Notes under the pieces: model-generated
What the model was told of the DNA's origin: nothing
Databases searched by the model: none
Seen by the model: the letters and a program-made list of their open reading frames with translations, nothing else
Made by a program: the position numbers and the translations under genes
Shown: piece by piece, positions 16,110-25,621 of the stretch
Layout: every line of letters starts with the position of its first letter
How positions within the stretch are numbered: the first letter of the stretch is position 1
Source: J014 sp964486055
GTDB lineage: Bacteria; Acidobacteriota; Blastocatellia; Pyrinomonadales; Pyrinomonadaceae
Direction of reading: 5' to 3'
Assembly (NCBI GenBank): GCA_964486055.1
Contig: CAZALE010000001.1
Span: 124,001 to 188,000 of the forward strand
Length of the DNA: 64,000 nucleotides

Positions 16110-17798
16110 GTGTCAGTTAAAACCTTCTTAGCTTTTTTCATAAGCGTTTTTATTACAACGTCTGTTTTAAGCCAGTCAGCTAAGGTTTCTTCAGCAAATA
16201 ACCCAGCTGCAGAATCAGTCAAGAAAAGTGGGATCACGATCGAGAAAATAGAGGCAGACATAGCTGAAGCGCTAACAATAATTCAAGATTCGCACGTAAA
16301 TGGTAAAAATTTAGATTATAACGAGCTTTTCAAGGTGGCAATTGATTCAATGCTGCATACTCTCGACCCTCACTCAAATTATCTTGACGCCAAGGAATTC
16401 GAGCAATTCAGGACTGACCAACAATCTCAGTACTTTGGTATAGGTGCTACCATAGGAGATCTGCGGGACAGTAATGGAAATGTAATAGCCACTTTCATCA
16501 AATCAACTTTTGATGGTTCCCCTGCGCATCGTGCGGGTCTTCGCTACGGCGATAAAATTCTGGAGGTAAATGGTGTCTCCATGCTGGGAAAGCCATTTCC
16601 AGAGGTTAGATCTTATCTTAGAGGGCCTCGTGGAACAATTGCGAAGATAGTAATAGAAAGATATGGAACAGGAAAACGCGAAACCGTCGAGATCATAAGA
16701 GATGCAGTGCCTCAGCCATCGATTCCAGAGGCTTATATGATTCGTCCGGGCGTTGGATATATAGCAATGACGATAGGATTCAATCAAACCACCTACAATG
16801 AGTTTCGCAAGGCAATGGCCGATTTGAAAAAACAAGGGATGCAATATTTGATACTGGACTTGAGAAATAATGGTGGTGGTTTAGTAAACCAAGCTTACAG
16901 GGTTGCCTCAGCATTTTTGGAGCGTGGACAAGTTGTATTCATGCAGAAAGGGCGGACTGAGAATTCATTCGGTAGTTTTCCTTCTGATAATACTGATCCA
17001 GATAGAACGCCGATGGTCGTGCTAGTCAATCGAAATACAGCCTCGGCATCGGAAATATTAGCTGGAGCGCTACAAGATCATGACAGGGCCTTAATCGTAG
17101 GAGAGGATACTTTTGGTAAAGGTCTCGTGCAAAATCCTTTCATCCTCGAATACGGTTCGATGCTACTTTTGACCATAGCAAAATACCAAACTCCTTCAGG
17201 AAGATTAATTCAACGAGACTATTCGGATGGCAGCTTGTATGATTATTACACAAACGGCGGGAGCCTACGCGATGAAAAGCAAACACGACCTAAGGGAGAA
17301 GAAAGCAAAACGGATCTCGGAAGAAAAGTTTATAGTGGTGGCGGAATTCAACCAGACGTTCTTATAAAGCCCGATACTGTGCCGATCGAACGAGCTAGAC
17401 AACAATCCAAGCTTCTGGATCCCATATTTGCATTTGCTATGGAGCTCGTCTATGGAAAAGTGCCTGGATTTGAGTCATACAGAGTCGATCGCCCAATAAT
17501 CTTCGACTATATTCTCAAACCAACTGATTTTCCAATCACTGAATCGCTGTTGCAACAATTCAAGAAATTTGCCGCCGATAAATATGGGATTTCACCAACT
17601 TTGGTTGATCAAGAGAAAGAATTTATTAGTAGGAATCTGAGAAGCGAGTTGGTAACCGCTGCTTATGGAATGACTACTTCATTTCAAGTTGCCAATGAAT
17701 ATGATAACCAATTAAAACAAGCAATAGAGACACTACCTCAAGCTAAACAATTGCTAGCTGCTTCTCTTGAGAAAAAAGATGCTGGAATGAATCGTTGA
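16110..17798 (+). CDS. ctpA: S41-family C-terminal processing peptidase (CtpA-like)
   Basis: Predicted periplasmic serine protease of 562 residues that trims C-termini of exported proteins. The start is GTG 16110, with AGGAG (16094-16098) 11 bases upstream. Features are a signal peptide (1-22), a PDZ domain (about 110-200; GSPAHRAGLRYGDKILEVNG), and the protease core with LRNNGGG (251-257), the TASASE nucleophile motif (310-315) and general-base Lys337 in FGKGLVQ. A further 140 residues follow the core, longer than E. coli-type cores but common in processing peptidases of this phylum-level group. Divergent from the OppD-type gene. Confidence 0.92.
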   Translation: MSVKTFLAFFISVFITTSVLSQSAKVSSANNPAAESVKKSGITIEKIEADIAEALTIIQDSHVNGKNLDYNELFKVAIDSMLHTLDPHSNYLDAKEFEQFRTDQQSQYFGIGATIGDLRDSNGNVIATFIKSTFDGSPAHRAGLRYGDKILEVNGVSMLGKPFPEVRSYLRGPRGTIAKIVIERYGTGKRETVEIIRDAVPQPSIPEAYMIRPGVGYIAMTIGFNQTTYNEFRKAMADLKKQGMQYLILDLRNNGGGLVNQAYRVASAFLERGQVVFMQKGRTENSFGSFPSDNTDPDRTPMVVLVNRNTASASEILAGALQDHDRALIVGEDTFGKGLVQNPFILEYGSMLLLTIAKYQTPSGRLIQRDYSDGSLYDYYTNGGSLRDEKQTRPKGEESKTDLGRKVYSGGGIQPDVLIKPDTVPIERARQQSKLLDPIFAFAMELVYGKVPGFESYRVDRPIIFDYILKPTDFPITESLLQQFKKFAADKYGISPTLVDQEKEFISRNLRSELVTAAYGMTTSFQVANEYDNQLKQAIETLPQAKQLLAASLEKKDAGMNR

Positions 17799-17985
17799 TC
17801 AGTCACAGAACCTTAAGTAATAGCCAACGAAATGATCGTAGCCATTTATTTGAGCTGAGTCACATCTCATCGTCTTAAAATTGCCGTTGACTCAAAAATT
17901 CTTTTGTTTACTTATAATGTTAGTAACATATTTTGTTGAGCAGTGACTTTTGTTACGGAAAAGTTTGATATTTACATAGGTAATT

Positions 17986-18726
17986 TCATTCTGCGAGTAT
18001 TTTGAATTTTTTTATTGGTTTACGATTTAGGCCAAATTGCTCAATGGAATGCTTAGAGATATATTCAATAGCTTCTTCGATTGAGTCGGTAATCAGCAAG
18101 AGTTTCAGATCTTCCTTGCTGATACTTTGTGCTTTAGCCATGCCCTCTAGAAGCTCGGATAGATGTCTCCAGTATTCTTTACCAAAAACTACGATTGGGA
18201 AGTTTGAAATCTTTTTAGTTTGAATTAGAGTGAGGGCTTCAAAGAGTTCATCCAGTGTGCCGAAGCCTCCTGGCATCACAACGAACGCGTATGAATACTT
18301 TACGAGTGCGACTTTCCGAACGAAAAAATATTTGACTGTTATGCAGTGGTCTAGATATAAATTAGTGGATTGTTCGAATGGAAGCAGTATATTGCAGCCA
18401 ACTGAGATGCCTCCAGCTTCCTTTGCACCTCGATTCGCAGCCTCCATGAGACCTGGGCCACCACCAGTCATAACTGTAAAGCCCATCTCTGCTAATTTAA
18501 AACCTATTTTTCTAGTTAGCTCGTAGTATTTATGGCCTTCGCAGAATCTGGCCGAACCAAAGACAGTAACACAAGGACCGACGAAATGAAGAACGCGAAA
18601 TACTCTGAGAAATTCCCAGCTTATTCTGACTATGCTCAGAAGCTCTTTTATTCTGGATCTAGGTCCTGCCAGAAAAAGTCTTTCTTTTTCTCGTGCGGGT
18701 TGATTTTGTTTTTCTGTTTTTCCCAC
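17986..18726 (-). CDS. LOG-family protein (putative cytokinin-type phosphoribohydrolase)
   Basis: A 246-residue TIGR00730-type Rossmann protein starting at GTG 18726. It carries the two diagnostic motifs GGGPGLMEAANRGA (88-101) and PGGFGTLDE (152-160), with the catalytic Arg/Glu pair expected within them. LOG proteins split nucleoside 5'-monophosphates (for example AMP or cytokinin nucleotides) into base and ribose 5-phosphate. In bacteria many are simply annotated as decarboxylase-like by mistake. A basic 45-residue N-terminal extension precedes the domain. It is read away from the LytTR regulator gene 43 bases away, so the two share a promoter region. Confidence 0.85.
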   Translation of the reverse strand: MGKTEKQNQPAREKERLFLAGPRSRIKELLSIVRISWEFLRVFRVLHFVGPCVTVFGSARFCEGHKYYELTRKIGFKLAEMGFTVMTGGGPGLMEAANRGAKEAGGISVGCNILLPFEQSTNLYLDHCITVKYFFVRKVALVKYSYAFVVMPGGFGTLDELFEALTLIQTKKISNFPIVVFGKEYWRHLSELLEGMAKAQSISKEDLKLLLITDSIEEAIEYISKHSIEQFGLNRKPIKKFKILAE

Positions 18727-18768
18727 AAGAATAATAATAAAATGTCATTGGCTTAATTAGGAAAACAT

Positions 18769-19548
18769 ATGCAGAAATTAAGAATTGTAATTGCTGATGA
18801 TGAGAGACCAGCTAGACTTTTTTTAAGGAATATACTGGCTGAGTTTCAGGATGTGGAGATAGTCGCAGAGGCTGAAAATGGAGCAGAAGCGCTAGAAATG
18901 ATAAAGCAGACGAAGCCAGATCTAGCACTTTTAGATCTTCAGATGCCTGAATTAACGGGATTAGATATAGTTAAGGCACTCAAGAAGAATCAGCTTCCTC
19001 TGGTGGCTTTTGTGACGGCTTATGATGAATATGCGGTTCAGGCATTTGAAATAAATGCGGTTGACTATTTATTAAAACCCGTAGACAAGCAACGTCTTAG
19101 AGAAACTATACAGAGAGCTTACGAGAGACTTGAAAGAGCTGACCTTCGTGAGCTCGAGATGAAACGATTAAATTCGGCTATTCAGACCTATGAAATAACC
19201 AGTAGCCCGGAGTATATCGAGAGAATACCTGTTAAAAGAAAAGAAGAGATTTTTCTGGTTCCAGTTCGCGAAGTTATCTCAATTACTGCAGATGGAGAAC
19301 TATTACACATTACAACATTGAGTGACAGACGTTATACGATAAATTATCGTTTAAAGGATTTAGAAGTTAAACTTAGACCTGACAAGTTTATTCGGATATC
19401 GCGTAGCGCACTGGTAAATCTGGAGATGATAGCAAAAATAAGCCCGATGCCTGGAGGCACTTACGTTGTGACTTTAAGAAACGGTCAGCAATTACCAGTA
19501 AGTCGCCTACAATCTAAAGTGCTACGTGAGAGATTTTTGAAGATGTAA
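18769..19548 (+). CDS. LytTR-family response regulator
   Basis: DNA-binding two-component regulator of 259 residues. The receiver (1-120) has Asp10/Asp11, phosphoacceptor Asp56 and Lys103; a helical linker (120-148) leads to a LytTR domain (about 150-257), recognisable by ADGELLHITT, RYTINYRLKDLE, FIRISRSALVNL and LRNGQQLPVSR. LytTR proteins typically bind direct repeats and control surface, cell-wall or motility genes. No cognate kinase is adjacent; the large membrane kinase at 31738 is the nearest unpaired one on this scale. The stop codon shares a base with the start of the next gene (TAATG), so that protein is translationally coupled. Confidence 0.93.
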   Translation: MQKLRIVIADDERPARLFLRNILAEFQDVEIVAEAENGAEALEMIKQTKPDLALLDLQMPELTGLDIVKALKKNQLPLVAFVTAYDEYAVQAFEINAVDYLLKPVDKQRLRETIQRAYERLERADLRELEMKRLNSAIQTYEITSSPEYIERIPVKRKEEIFLVPVREVISITADGELLHITTLSDRRYTINYRLKDLEVKLRPDKFIRISRSALVNLEMIAKISPMPGGTYVVTLRNGQQLPVSRLQSKVLRERFLKM

Positions 19549-20060
19549 TGAGTGTAGAAATTATCAGAATTTCGAAGAATGAAAATCTATCAGAGAGACT
19601 ATCATCGGCCCCTGAGAGTGCACGCGTTGTAGTTGTGGTGATTGAGGGAAAACCGATCGTGACATCATTGAAATCTCCAGATAAACCACTAATAGGAGTT
19701 CTAAAATGTGACGTTAGTCTAGAACTTATAAACTTCTTTCATCTATGCTTTGCTGATAAAAGCGTAAAGTTAGAGGGGATTGAAGCTCAGGATCTGGCTA
19801 AATCAGGATTAATCAACGATGTGTTAGATGCAGCGAGTTTAGAGAGCTATGTTATCAGCATAGCGGAGAAAATTGCCTCCCTTGCTCCGCTAGCAATCAG
19901 CGGCTTTTTGGAGGCCGTTAATGTAGGCATGAAGATGCAATTAGAGGAGTCTCTCGTCTTTGAAGCACAATTGTTTTCGAAAATTTTAGCTACCAGAGAC
20001 GCAGCAGAAGGAATCAATGCATTTTTAGAAAAACGCCGACCACACTTCCGAGCAAGCTAG
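19548..20060 (+). CDS. C-terminal half of a crotonase-fold protein, coupled to the LytTR regulator
   Basis: A 170-residue protein whose last part (about 78-168) reads like the end of an enoyl-CoA hydratase: IEAQDLAKSGLINDV matches the family segment IDAEEALRLGLVNxV, IAEKIASLAPLAI the next helix, and then GMKMQLEESLVFEAQLF and ATRDAAEGINAFLEKRRPHF the terminal helices. Residues 46-76 (DKPLIGV...LELINF...ADKSVKL) look like a shortened core, with Glu59 at the place of the first catalytic glutamate, but the loop with the second glutamate and the GGTQ motif is missing. On its own it is unlikely to be a working hydratase. It could be a decayed paralogue kept for another role, or the partner of the N-terminal half at 13079. 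Confidence 0.68.
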   Translation: MSVEIIRISKNENLSERLSSAPESARVVVVVIEGKPIVTSLKSPDKPLIGVLKCDVSLELINFFHLCFADKSVKLEGIEAQDLAKSGLINDVLDAASLESYVISIAEKIASLAPLAISGFLEAVNVGMKMQLEESLVFEAQLFSKILATRDAAEGINAFLEKRRPHFRAS

Positions 20061-20448
20061 CTTGAATGGTATTCCTAAGAGCGATCGAAGGACTTAAAAT
20101 CGCTAAACATTATACTTTCTAATCATATCTCAAACTTTTTGCATTGAGCTCTCCGGCTGTAGAGGTTCGAATGATTTCGTAACCAGCTGGTCAGATATCT
20201 GGCTCATTCTCGAGCTCCAAATACTGACGCCTTACTCTTGCAAATTTGATCTTGCGAACATAATATCAAAGTTTTACTCAACGTAATTTTCGGTTCTCAT
20301 TTAACTTGATAAAACAGTTACTCAAACAAGTGTTACTTTTATGTTCCTTGACTAGGCCAGCACCAATCCTTTTTAATTCCTGTTTTTACGGCAAAAGATG
20401 TACCCCTCTAAAAAAATAAAATTCCTACTTGACTGCAGCCGGGGTTTT

Positions 20449-20477
20449 TTGACAGACTGGTAAGTGAACACTTACTT
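20449..20477 (+). promoter_or_regulatory. Promoter of the TetR-RND efflux operon
   Basis: Consensus -35 TTGACA (20449-20454) with a weak -10 TTACTT (20472-20477) at 17 bases. It would start transcription at or just after the first ATG of the regulator (20481/20484), so an alternative -10 or later start is possible. The -10 overlaps the operator palindrome. Confidence 0.5.
20460..20475. promoter_or_regulatory. Palindromic operator, probable TetR autoregulation site
   Basis: Perfect 16-base inverted repeat GTAAGTGAACACTTAC: 7-base arms around AA. It sits between the -35 hexamer and the tetR start codon, the usual place where TetR-family repressors bind to shut their own efflux operon. Binding is inferred from position and symmetry. 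Confidence 0.72.
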
Positions 20478-20480
20478 ACA

Positions 20481-21134
20481 ATGATGGAAAGAATCGATAA
20501 AACTACTAGGATGTCTGGAGATGAAAGGCGTATTCAGCTCATAAAAGTTGCCATTAGTTTATTCTCCAGAAAAGGTTTCAACGGTACTACTACAAAGGAG
20601 ATAGCTGAATCAGCTGGAGTTTCAGAGGCTACATTGTTTAAGCATTTTGCCAACAAGCATGAGCTATACAACGCGATATTGGATTACAAATCTTGTGAAG
20701 CCGGGATAGAACAGATTTTTACTCTTTTTGAGGAAGCTGCTCAGAGAGATCTGGCCGAAAAGGATGTTTTTTATCAAATGATGCTTCAGATACTTAACTA
20801 TCACGAGAAAGACGAGGAATTCTTAAGACTGCTTTTGCATTCAGCCTTAGATGGTCATGAGTTCGCGCAGTTATTTGTCCGCCGCAAGATAGCGCCGTTA
20901 TATGAGTCTATGAGCCATTACATAAATGGTAGGCAGAAGAAAGGGATTTTGAGAGGTGATTTACCAGCACGGTTGATAGTTCGTGCCTTTATTGGGATGT
21001 TGATTCATCATTCCATGAACAAGCTCTTATGGGATAAGGAGCAACGATTAGTTAAAGCCTCGAATGAGGAAGTAGCTAATGTTTTTTCGGAAATCTTACT
21101 ATCAGGTATTAAAAACGGAGATAAGAAGCGATGA
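20481..21134 (+). CDS. TetR/AcrR-family transcriptional regulator
   Basis: Repressor-type regulator of 217 residues at the head of an RND efflux operon. The N-terminal HTH (about 17-63) has the usual TetR wording: AISLFSRKGFNGTTTKEIAESAGVSEATLFKHFANKHELYNAIL. The C-terminal ligand domain is all-helical and not recognisable as a specific subfamily. ATG codons at 20481 and 20484 are both possible. The stop overlaps the adaptor-protein start by ATGA. It probably binds the palindrome directly upstream and responds to a pump substrate. Confidence 0.92.
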   Translation: MMERIDKTTRMSGDERRIQLIKVAISLFSRKGFNGTTTKEIAESAGVSEATLFKHFANKHELYNAILDYKSCEAGIEQIFTLFEEAAQRDLAEKDVFYQMMLQILNYHEKDEEFLRLLLHSALDGHEFAQLFVRRKIAPLYESMSHYINGRQKKGILRGDLPARLIVRAFIGMLIHHSMNKLLWDKEQRLVKASNEEVANVFSEILLSGIKNGDKKR

Positions 21135-22447
21135 GAGAACTTCTTGCACTTATTGCGATAGCTTTTTTTATTCTACTATCATCATGCAGCAACCCAAGTG
21201 CTAAAGGTGAAAACACTAGACAAGAGATGCCTAAGGTTTTAGTCTCTACTGCTAGGGCAATTTCTAGAGATGTGCCTGATTACTTTGAGGCCACAGGTAA
21301 CCTAGTTAGTGACTTGCAGACCGAAGTGGCTCCTGCGATAGGCGGTAAAGTGGTTGAAGTAAATTTTGACGTAGGAAGCTATGTAGAGAAGGGATCAGTG
21401 TTGTTGAGGCTAGATGATCGCGATGCCAGAATCCGGCTAGATCAAACGCTGGCACAGGTTGAACAACAAAAAAAGTCTGTTCAGCAAGCTGAGGCAAATG
21501 TCGAGCTAGCTATTTCAAATATGCTTCAGACTAAAGCTCGTCTGGGTTTAAGAGAAAATGATGAAGTATACGGCATAGATGACTTTCCCCAAGTAAAATC
21601 CGTGAAAGCTCAGCTAGATCTGGCCGACAAAGAACTCAAGCGAGCTGAAAGACTGCTAGAATCTGGTGATATCTCGCGTTCGATCTATGATCAGCGTAAG
21701 TCTCAGCGTGACGCGTTAGCAGCACAGTTGGCAGATGCTAGAGCAAATGCGATGGTAGCAATGCAGGCGATTCAGACCGCAAAAGCACAAGTGAAGACTG
21801 CGGAAGCTAGTTTGGCCCAGGCTAGGGCAGCTGTCACAACACTTGAAAAGCAAGTTGAACAAGCAAAAAAAGCTCTTTCGGATACTGTGGTCCTAGCTCC
21901 AATAAGTGGATATGTAGCTGAAAGAAATGCTGATCCTGGAGAATTTGTATCTACGAATAATAAAATTGCTACCATAGTTAGAACCGCGATCTTAAGAATA
22001 AAAATCGATGTTCCAGAGAAAGATATAAGTCTAGTACGGATTGGGCAGAATGTATCCGTACAAACTGGTGCTTATCCAGACCGAACTTTCAGTGGTAGAA
22101 TTGTTAGAATCTCGCCAAGCGTAAATCAGAACTCCAGACTGCTTGTTGCCGAAGCAGAGATAGATAATCCAAATGGCTTATTGAAGCCAGGTCAATTTGC
22201 TAGTGTGAGGATTCAAAAAGAAAAGCCTCGTAAGGCGATTATGATACCAGTCTCAGCAGTAAGAACTACTGGTAGTATCAATAAAATCTTCGTCATCAAG
22301 GATGGAAAAGCTGAGGAGAGAATCGTAAAACTCGGAATCTTGGATGAAAACATGATCGAGATCCAGCAAGGATTACAAGAGGGTGAATCGGTAGCAATCA
22401 GCGGTGTAGAGCAGCTATTTGATGGTGTTCTTGTGGAGGAGAAGTAG
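21131..22447 (+). CDS. RND efflux periplasmic adaptor (membrane fusion) lipoprotein
   Basis: HlyD/AcrA-type adaptor of 438 residues linking the inner-membrane pump to the outer-membrane channel. It begins with a lipoprotein signal (LLSSC, lipidated Cys19). The lipoyl half-domains flank a long alpha-hairpin (about 100-250) rich in Ala/Gln/Lys heptads. The barrel segments are DTVVLAPISGYVAERNADPGEFV and RIVRISPSVNQNSRLLVAEAEI, and the membrane-proximal end closes with IMIPVSAVRT and EGLQEGESVAISGVEQL. It is third-partner glue in the operon tetR-adaptor-pump-channel, and its stop is 4 bases before the pump start. Confidence 0.93.
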   Translation: MRELLALIAIAFFILLSSCSNPSAKGENTRQEMPKVLVSTARAISRDVPDYFEATGNLVSDLQTEVAPAIGGKVVEVNFDVGSYVEKGSVLLRLDDRDARIRLDQTLAQVEQQKKSVQQAEANVELAISNMLQTKARLGLRENDEVYGIDDFPQVKSVKAQLDLADKELKRAERLLESGDISRSIYDQRKSQRDALAAQLADARANAMVAMQAIQTAKAQVKTAEASLAQARAAVTTLEKQVEQAKKALSDTVVLAPISGYVAERNADPGEFVSTNNKIATIVRTAILRIKIDVPEKDISLVRIGQNVSVQTGAYPDRTFSGRIVRISPSVNQNSRLLVAEAEIDNPNGLLKPGQFASVRIQKEKPRKAIMIPVSAVRTTGSINKIFVIKDGKAEERIVKLGILDENMIEIQQGLQEGESVAISGVEQLFDGVLVEEK

Positions 22448-22451
22448 AGCT

Positions 22452-25400
22452 ATGCAATGGTTAGCTGAGATATGTGTTAAGCGACCAGTTTTTGCCACGA
22501 TGTTGATTTTATCATTGGTCACCGTCGGTGGTTTCTCATTCCTATCTCTTGGCGTCGACTTGTTCCCAAAAATCGACTTTCCGACCATAACTGTCACGGT
22601 CTTAAATCCTGGTGCATCACCTGAGGAAATAGAAACTGAGATTACAGATAAAATCGAAGAGGCGGTGAACACGATCAGTGGAATTGATGAATTACGTTCT
22701 TTCTCGGCTGAAGGGATTTCTCAAGTTTATGTCCAATTCGTATTGGAGAAAAATGTAGACGTTGCGGCGCAAGAGGTTGAGAATAGAGTTCAGACAGTTA
22801 TCCCGAAGTTACCCGTGACTGCAAAGCAGCCGACTGTGCAAAAACTAGACACTGACGCGGCGCCAGTGCTAAGGATAGTCGTTTCGGCTCCTGCATCGTT
22901 AAGAGAAGTTACTCAAGTAGCTGAGGACTTGGTAAAGGAGAGAATCGAGTCAATAAGTGGTGTAGGGCAAGTTACCATCGTTGGTGGAAAGAGGCGACAG
23001 ATAAATGTTTGGGTCGATCCTGAAAAGATGAGGGCATATAACATCACGCCGGGAGAAGTAGTCACAGCCTTACAAATTCAAAATGCTGAGTTTCCTAGTG
23101 GCAGGCTGGATGAAGGTTTGATCGAGAGAAACGTACGGACCGCTGGTAAAATCAGAAATCCAGAGGAGTTTGCTGATGTAGTAATAACGAATAGAGGAGG
23201 CTATCCGGTAAAAATAAAAGACATAGGTTCGGTAGAGGACGGGACTGAGGAAGTTCGGACAGAGTCTAGATTAAATGGTCAACCGGCAGTCACACTCATA
23301 GTTTCAAAGCAGTCGGGGCAGAACACGGTTGAGGTGGCTAGAGCAGTCAAGCAAAGACTTGAAGAGATAAAATCAACGCTCCCACCCAACTATAATCTTC
23401 AAGTCATAGCTGATAACTCCATCTATATCGAAAACTCTCTGCACGCCATCGAAGAACACTTGATTGTTGGTAGCATTCTGGCGGTAATCGTCGTTTTCTT
23501 GTTTCTATGGAATTTCCGTTCTACTTTCATAGCTGCTCTGGCAATTCCCACATCTATAATCTCCACGTTTGCATTGATGTATGCAATGGGATACACACTC
23601 AATTCCATAACAATGTTGGCTTTGACATTGATGGTGGGAATTGTGATTGATGATGCCATAGTTGTTTTGGAGAACATATATCGTTTCATCGAAGAGAAAG
23701 GGATGGATCCGTTTCAGGCTGCAATTGAAGGTACTAGAGAAATAGGATTAGCAGTATTGGCGACTACATTCAGCTTAATGGCAGTTTTTGTACCTATAGG
23801 TTTTATGCAGGGAATAGTCGGGCGATTTATGTCATCGTTCGGATTAACTGCATCTTTTGCCGTTGCTGTATCTTTGATTGTTTCATTCACCCTCACGCCT
23901 ATGTTAGCTGCAAGATTACTTAGAAAACCTGAAACACAGGATACGAATGATGAAGCAGTGACTTCGAAGCAACGCGGCTTCTATCGTTATTTAGACTCTG
24001 GTTATACATGGTTACTGAGATTTTCAATGGCGCATCGTTGGTTGATTGTCGCCATCAGTTTATTAGTTTTTCTAAGCATTGTTCCACTTTTCATGTACGT
24101 AGGTAAAAACTTTTTGCCAGTTGACGATCAATCTCAATTTGAGGTTTCGGTTAGAGCCCCGGAGGGTTACTCGCTTTCTGCTACTTCAGCATTAATGGAA
24201 AATATAGCGACGGAGATACGAAAATTGGATGGCGTAACGGATACTTTAGTGACGGTCGGGGGCGGACAACAGCAGGTTGTTAATTCTGGCTCTATCTACG
24301 TCAAGCTCAAGCCGATAAATCAAAGAAGCAAATCTCAAGAGCAATTAATGATGGAAGCTCGACAGTTGCTGAGCAAATATAAAAACTTGAGGACATCCGT
24401 TCAGCAGGTTGCAGCGTTTTCTGGCGGAGGTTTCCGAAATGCAAACATTCAGTTTTTGATCGCGGGGCCTGATCTGAAGAAATTGGAAGAATACTCGAAT
24501 AAGCTTTTGGAAAAATTGAAATCGATTCCGGATGCAGTCGATGTTGATTCAACGCTGATAAGCGGAAAACCAGAGACTAGATTAGAAGTTGATAGGGAGG
24601 TAGCTGCTGACTTAGGTGTAAGAGTCGGAGATATTTCACAGGCCTTGAATATTTTAGTAGCAAGTCTAGAGGCTACGACTTTCAATGAAGGTAATAATCA
24701 ATACGAGGTCAGAGTACGTGCCTTAGAAAATTATCGCTCGAATGTAGAAGGATTGAAGAAGTTAATCGTGCCGTCCAGTAAACTTGGATGGGTTACGTTG
24801 GATAGAGTAGTTAAAATTTCACAATCGACAGGGCCAAGCTCAATCGAGAGATTGAATCGCCAACGTCAAGTTACTCTTTTGGCGAACACTCGCCCTGGAG
24901 GTTCTGCTACAAGTATCCAAGCGGAATTAAACAAGGCTGTTCAAGAATTGAAGTTACCGCCAGAATACAAGTATGGCTATGTAGGTCAGTCCAAGGAGCT
25001 TGGAAAGGCATTCTATTATTTTGCTCTCGCATTCGCCCTTTCAGTAATCTTTATGTACATAGTGCTTGCGGCTCAGTTTGAGTCTTTCATCCATCCAGTA
25101 ACGATTCTGCTAACGTTGCCTTTGGCAATTCCGTTCGGAATTTTAAGCCTTTTGATTGCTGGCCAAACTGTCAATATATTTTCCGGACTTGGAATTTTGC
25201 TTTTGTTCGGGATAGTAAAGAAGAATGCAATACTTCAGATTGATCATATAAATGGCTTGAGAGAGAAGGGCATGAGTCGATATGATGCAATCATTCAAGC
25301 CAATAGAGATAGGCTTCGTCCTATCTTGATGACTACTTTGTCTCTGGTCGCAGGAATGATTCCTCTCGTTATCTCGAGAGGAGCAGGCGCTGGGACTAAT

Positions 25401-25610
25401 CGTTCTGTTGCCGTTTTGGTTGTAGGTGGTCAGTCCTTATGCTTGCTACTTACATTGTTGGCAGTACCGGTTTTCTATTCAATTTTCGACGATATAAGCG
25501 AGTTAAGGTTGTTCCAAAGAATCGGTCAGCTCTCGGAGACATTTTTTGATTTCGTAAAGCGGAAATTGACTGCAGCTACCAGCTCATTAATCGGAAAAAT
25601 TTTCTCTTAA
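22452..25610 (+). CDS. RND multidrug-type efflux pump, inner-membrane subunit (AcrB/HAE1 family)
   Basis: Proton-driven exporter of 1052 residues with the usual 12 membrane helices and two large periplasmic loops. ATG 22452 is preferred: GGAGGAG lies about 10 bases upstream and MQWLAEICVKRPVFATM is the typical cytoplasmic start; the longer frame overlaps the adaptor gene. The proton-relay aspartates Asp400/Asp401 are in GIVIDDAIVVLEN, and the second half has LFGIVKKNAILQIDHIN and a conserved RLRPILMTT. Asp400/401 and absence of heavy-metal (CusA) methionine motifs favour hydrophobic/amphiphilic substrates. Substrate specificity cannot be read from sequence. Confidence 0.95.
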   Translation: MQWLAEICVKRPVFATMLILSLVTVGGFSFLSLGVDLFPKIDFPTITVTVLNPGASPEEIETEITDKIEEAVNTISGIDELRSFSAEGISQVYVQFVLEKNVDVAAQEVENRVQTVIPKLPVTAKQPTVQKLDTDAAPVLRIVVSAPASLREVTQVAEDLVKERIESISGVGQVTIVGGKRRQINVWVDPEKMRAYNITPGEVVTALQIQNAEFPSGRLDEGLIERNVRTAGKIRNPEEFADVVITNRGGYPVKIKDIGSVEDGTEEVRTESRLNGQPAVTLIVSKQSGQNTVEVARAVKQRLEEIKSTLPPNYNLQVIADNSIYIENSLHAIEEHLIVGSILAVIVVFLFLWNFRSTFIAALAIPTSIISTFALMYAMGYTLNSITMLALTLMVGIVIDDAIVVLENIYRFIEEKGMDPFQAAIEGTREIGLAVLATTFSLMAVFVPIGFMQGIVGRFMSSFGLTASFAVAVSLIVSFTLTPMLAARLLRKPETQDTNDEAVTSKQRGFYRYLDSGYTWLLRFSMAHRWLIVAISLLVFLSIVPLFMYVGKNFLPVDDQSQFEVSVRAPEGYSLSATSALMENIATEIRKLDGVTDTLVTVGGGQQQVVNSGSIYVKLKPINQRSKSQEQLMMEARQLLSKYKNLRTSVQQVAAFSGGGFRNANIQFLIAGPDLKKLEEYSNKLLEKLKSIPDAVDVDSTLISGKPETRLEVDREVAADLGVRVGDISQALNILVASLEATTFNEGNNQYEVRVRALENYRSNVEGLKKLIVPSSKLGWVTLDRVVKISQSTGPSSIERLNRQRQVTLLANTRPGGSATSIQAELNKAVQELKLPPEYKYGYVGQSKELGKAFYYFALAFALSVIFMYIVLAAQFESFIHPVTILLTLPLAIPFGILSLLIAGQTVNIFSGLGILLLFGIVKKNAILQIDHINGLREKGMSRYDAIIQANRDRLRPILMTTLSLVAGMIPLVISRGAGAGTNRSVAVLVVGGQSLCLLLTLLAVPVFYSIFDDISELRLFQRIGQLSETFFDFVKRKLTAATSSLIGKIFS

Positions 25611-25621
25611 GGATGTAAATT

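Larger units (their letters stand above)
20061..20480. other. Intergenic region upstream of the efflux operon
   Basis: 420 bases with stops in all frames. The left part shows nothing definite. The last 60 bases hold the TetR-operon promoter and palindromic operator described separately. Two TTGAC-type hexamers (20429-20434 and 20449-20454) are close together, but only the second has a usable -10. Confidence 0.5.
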
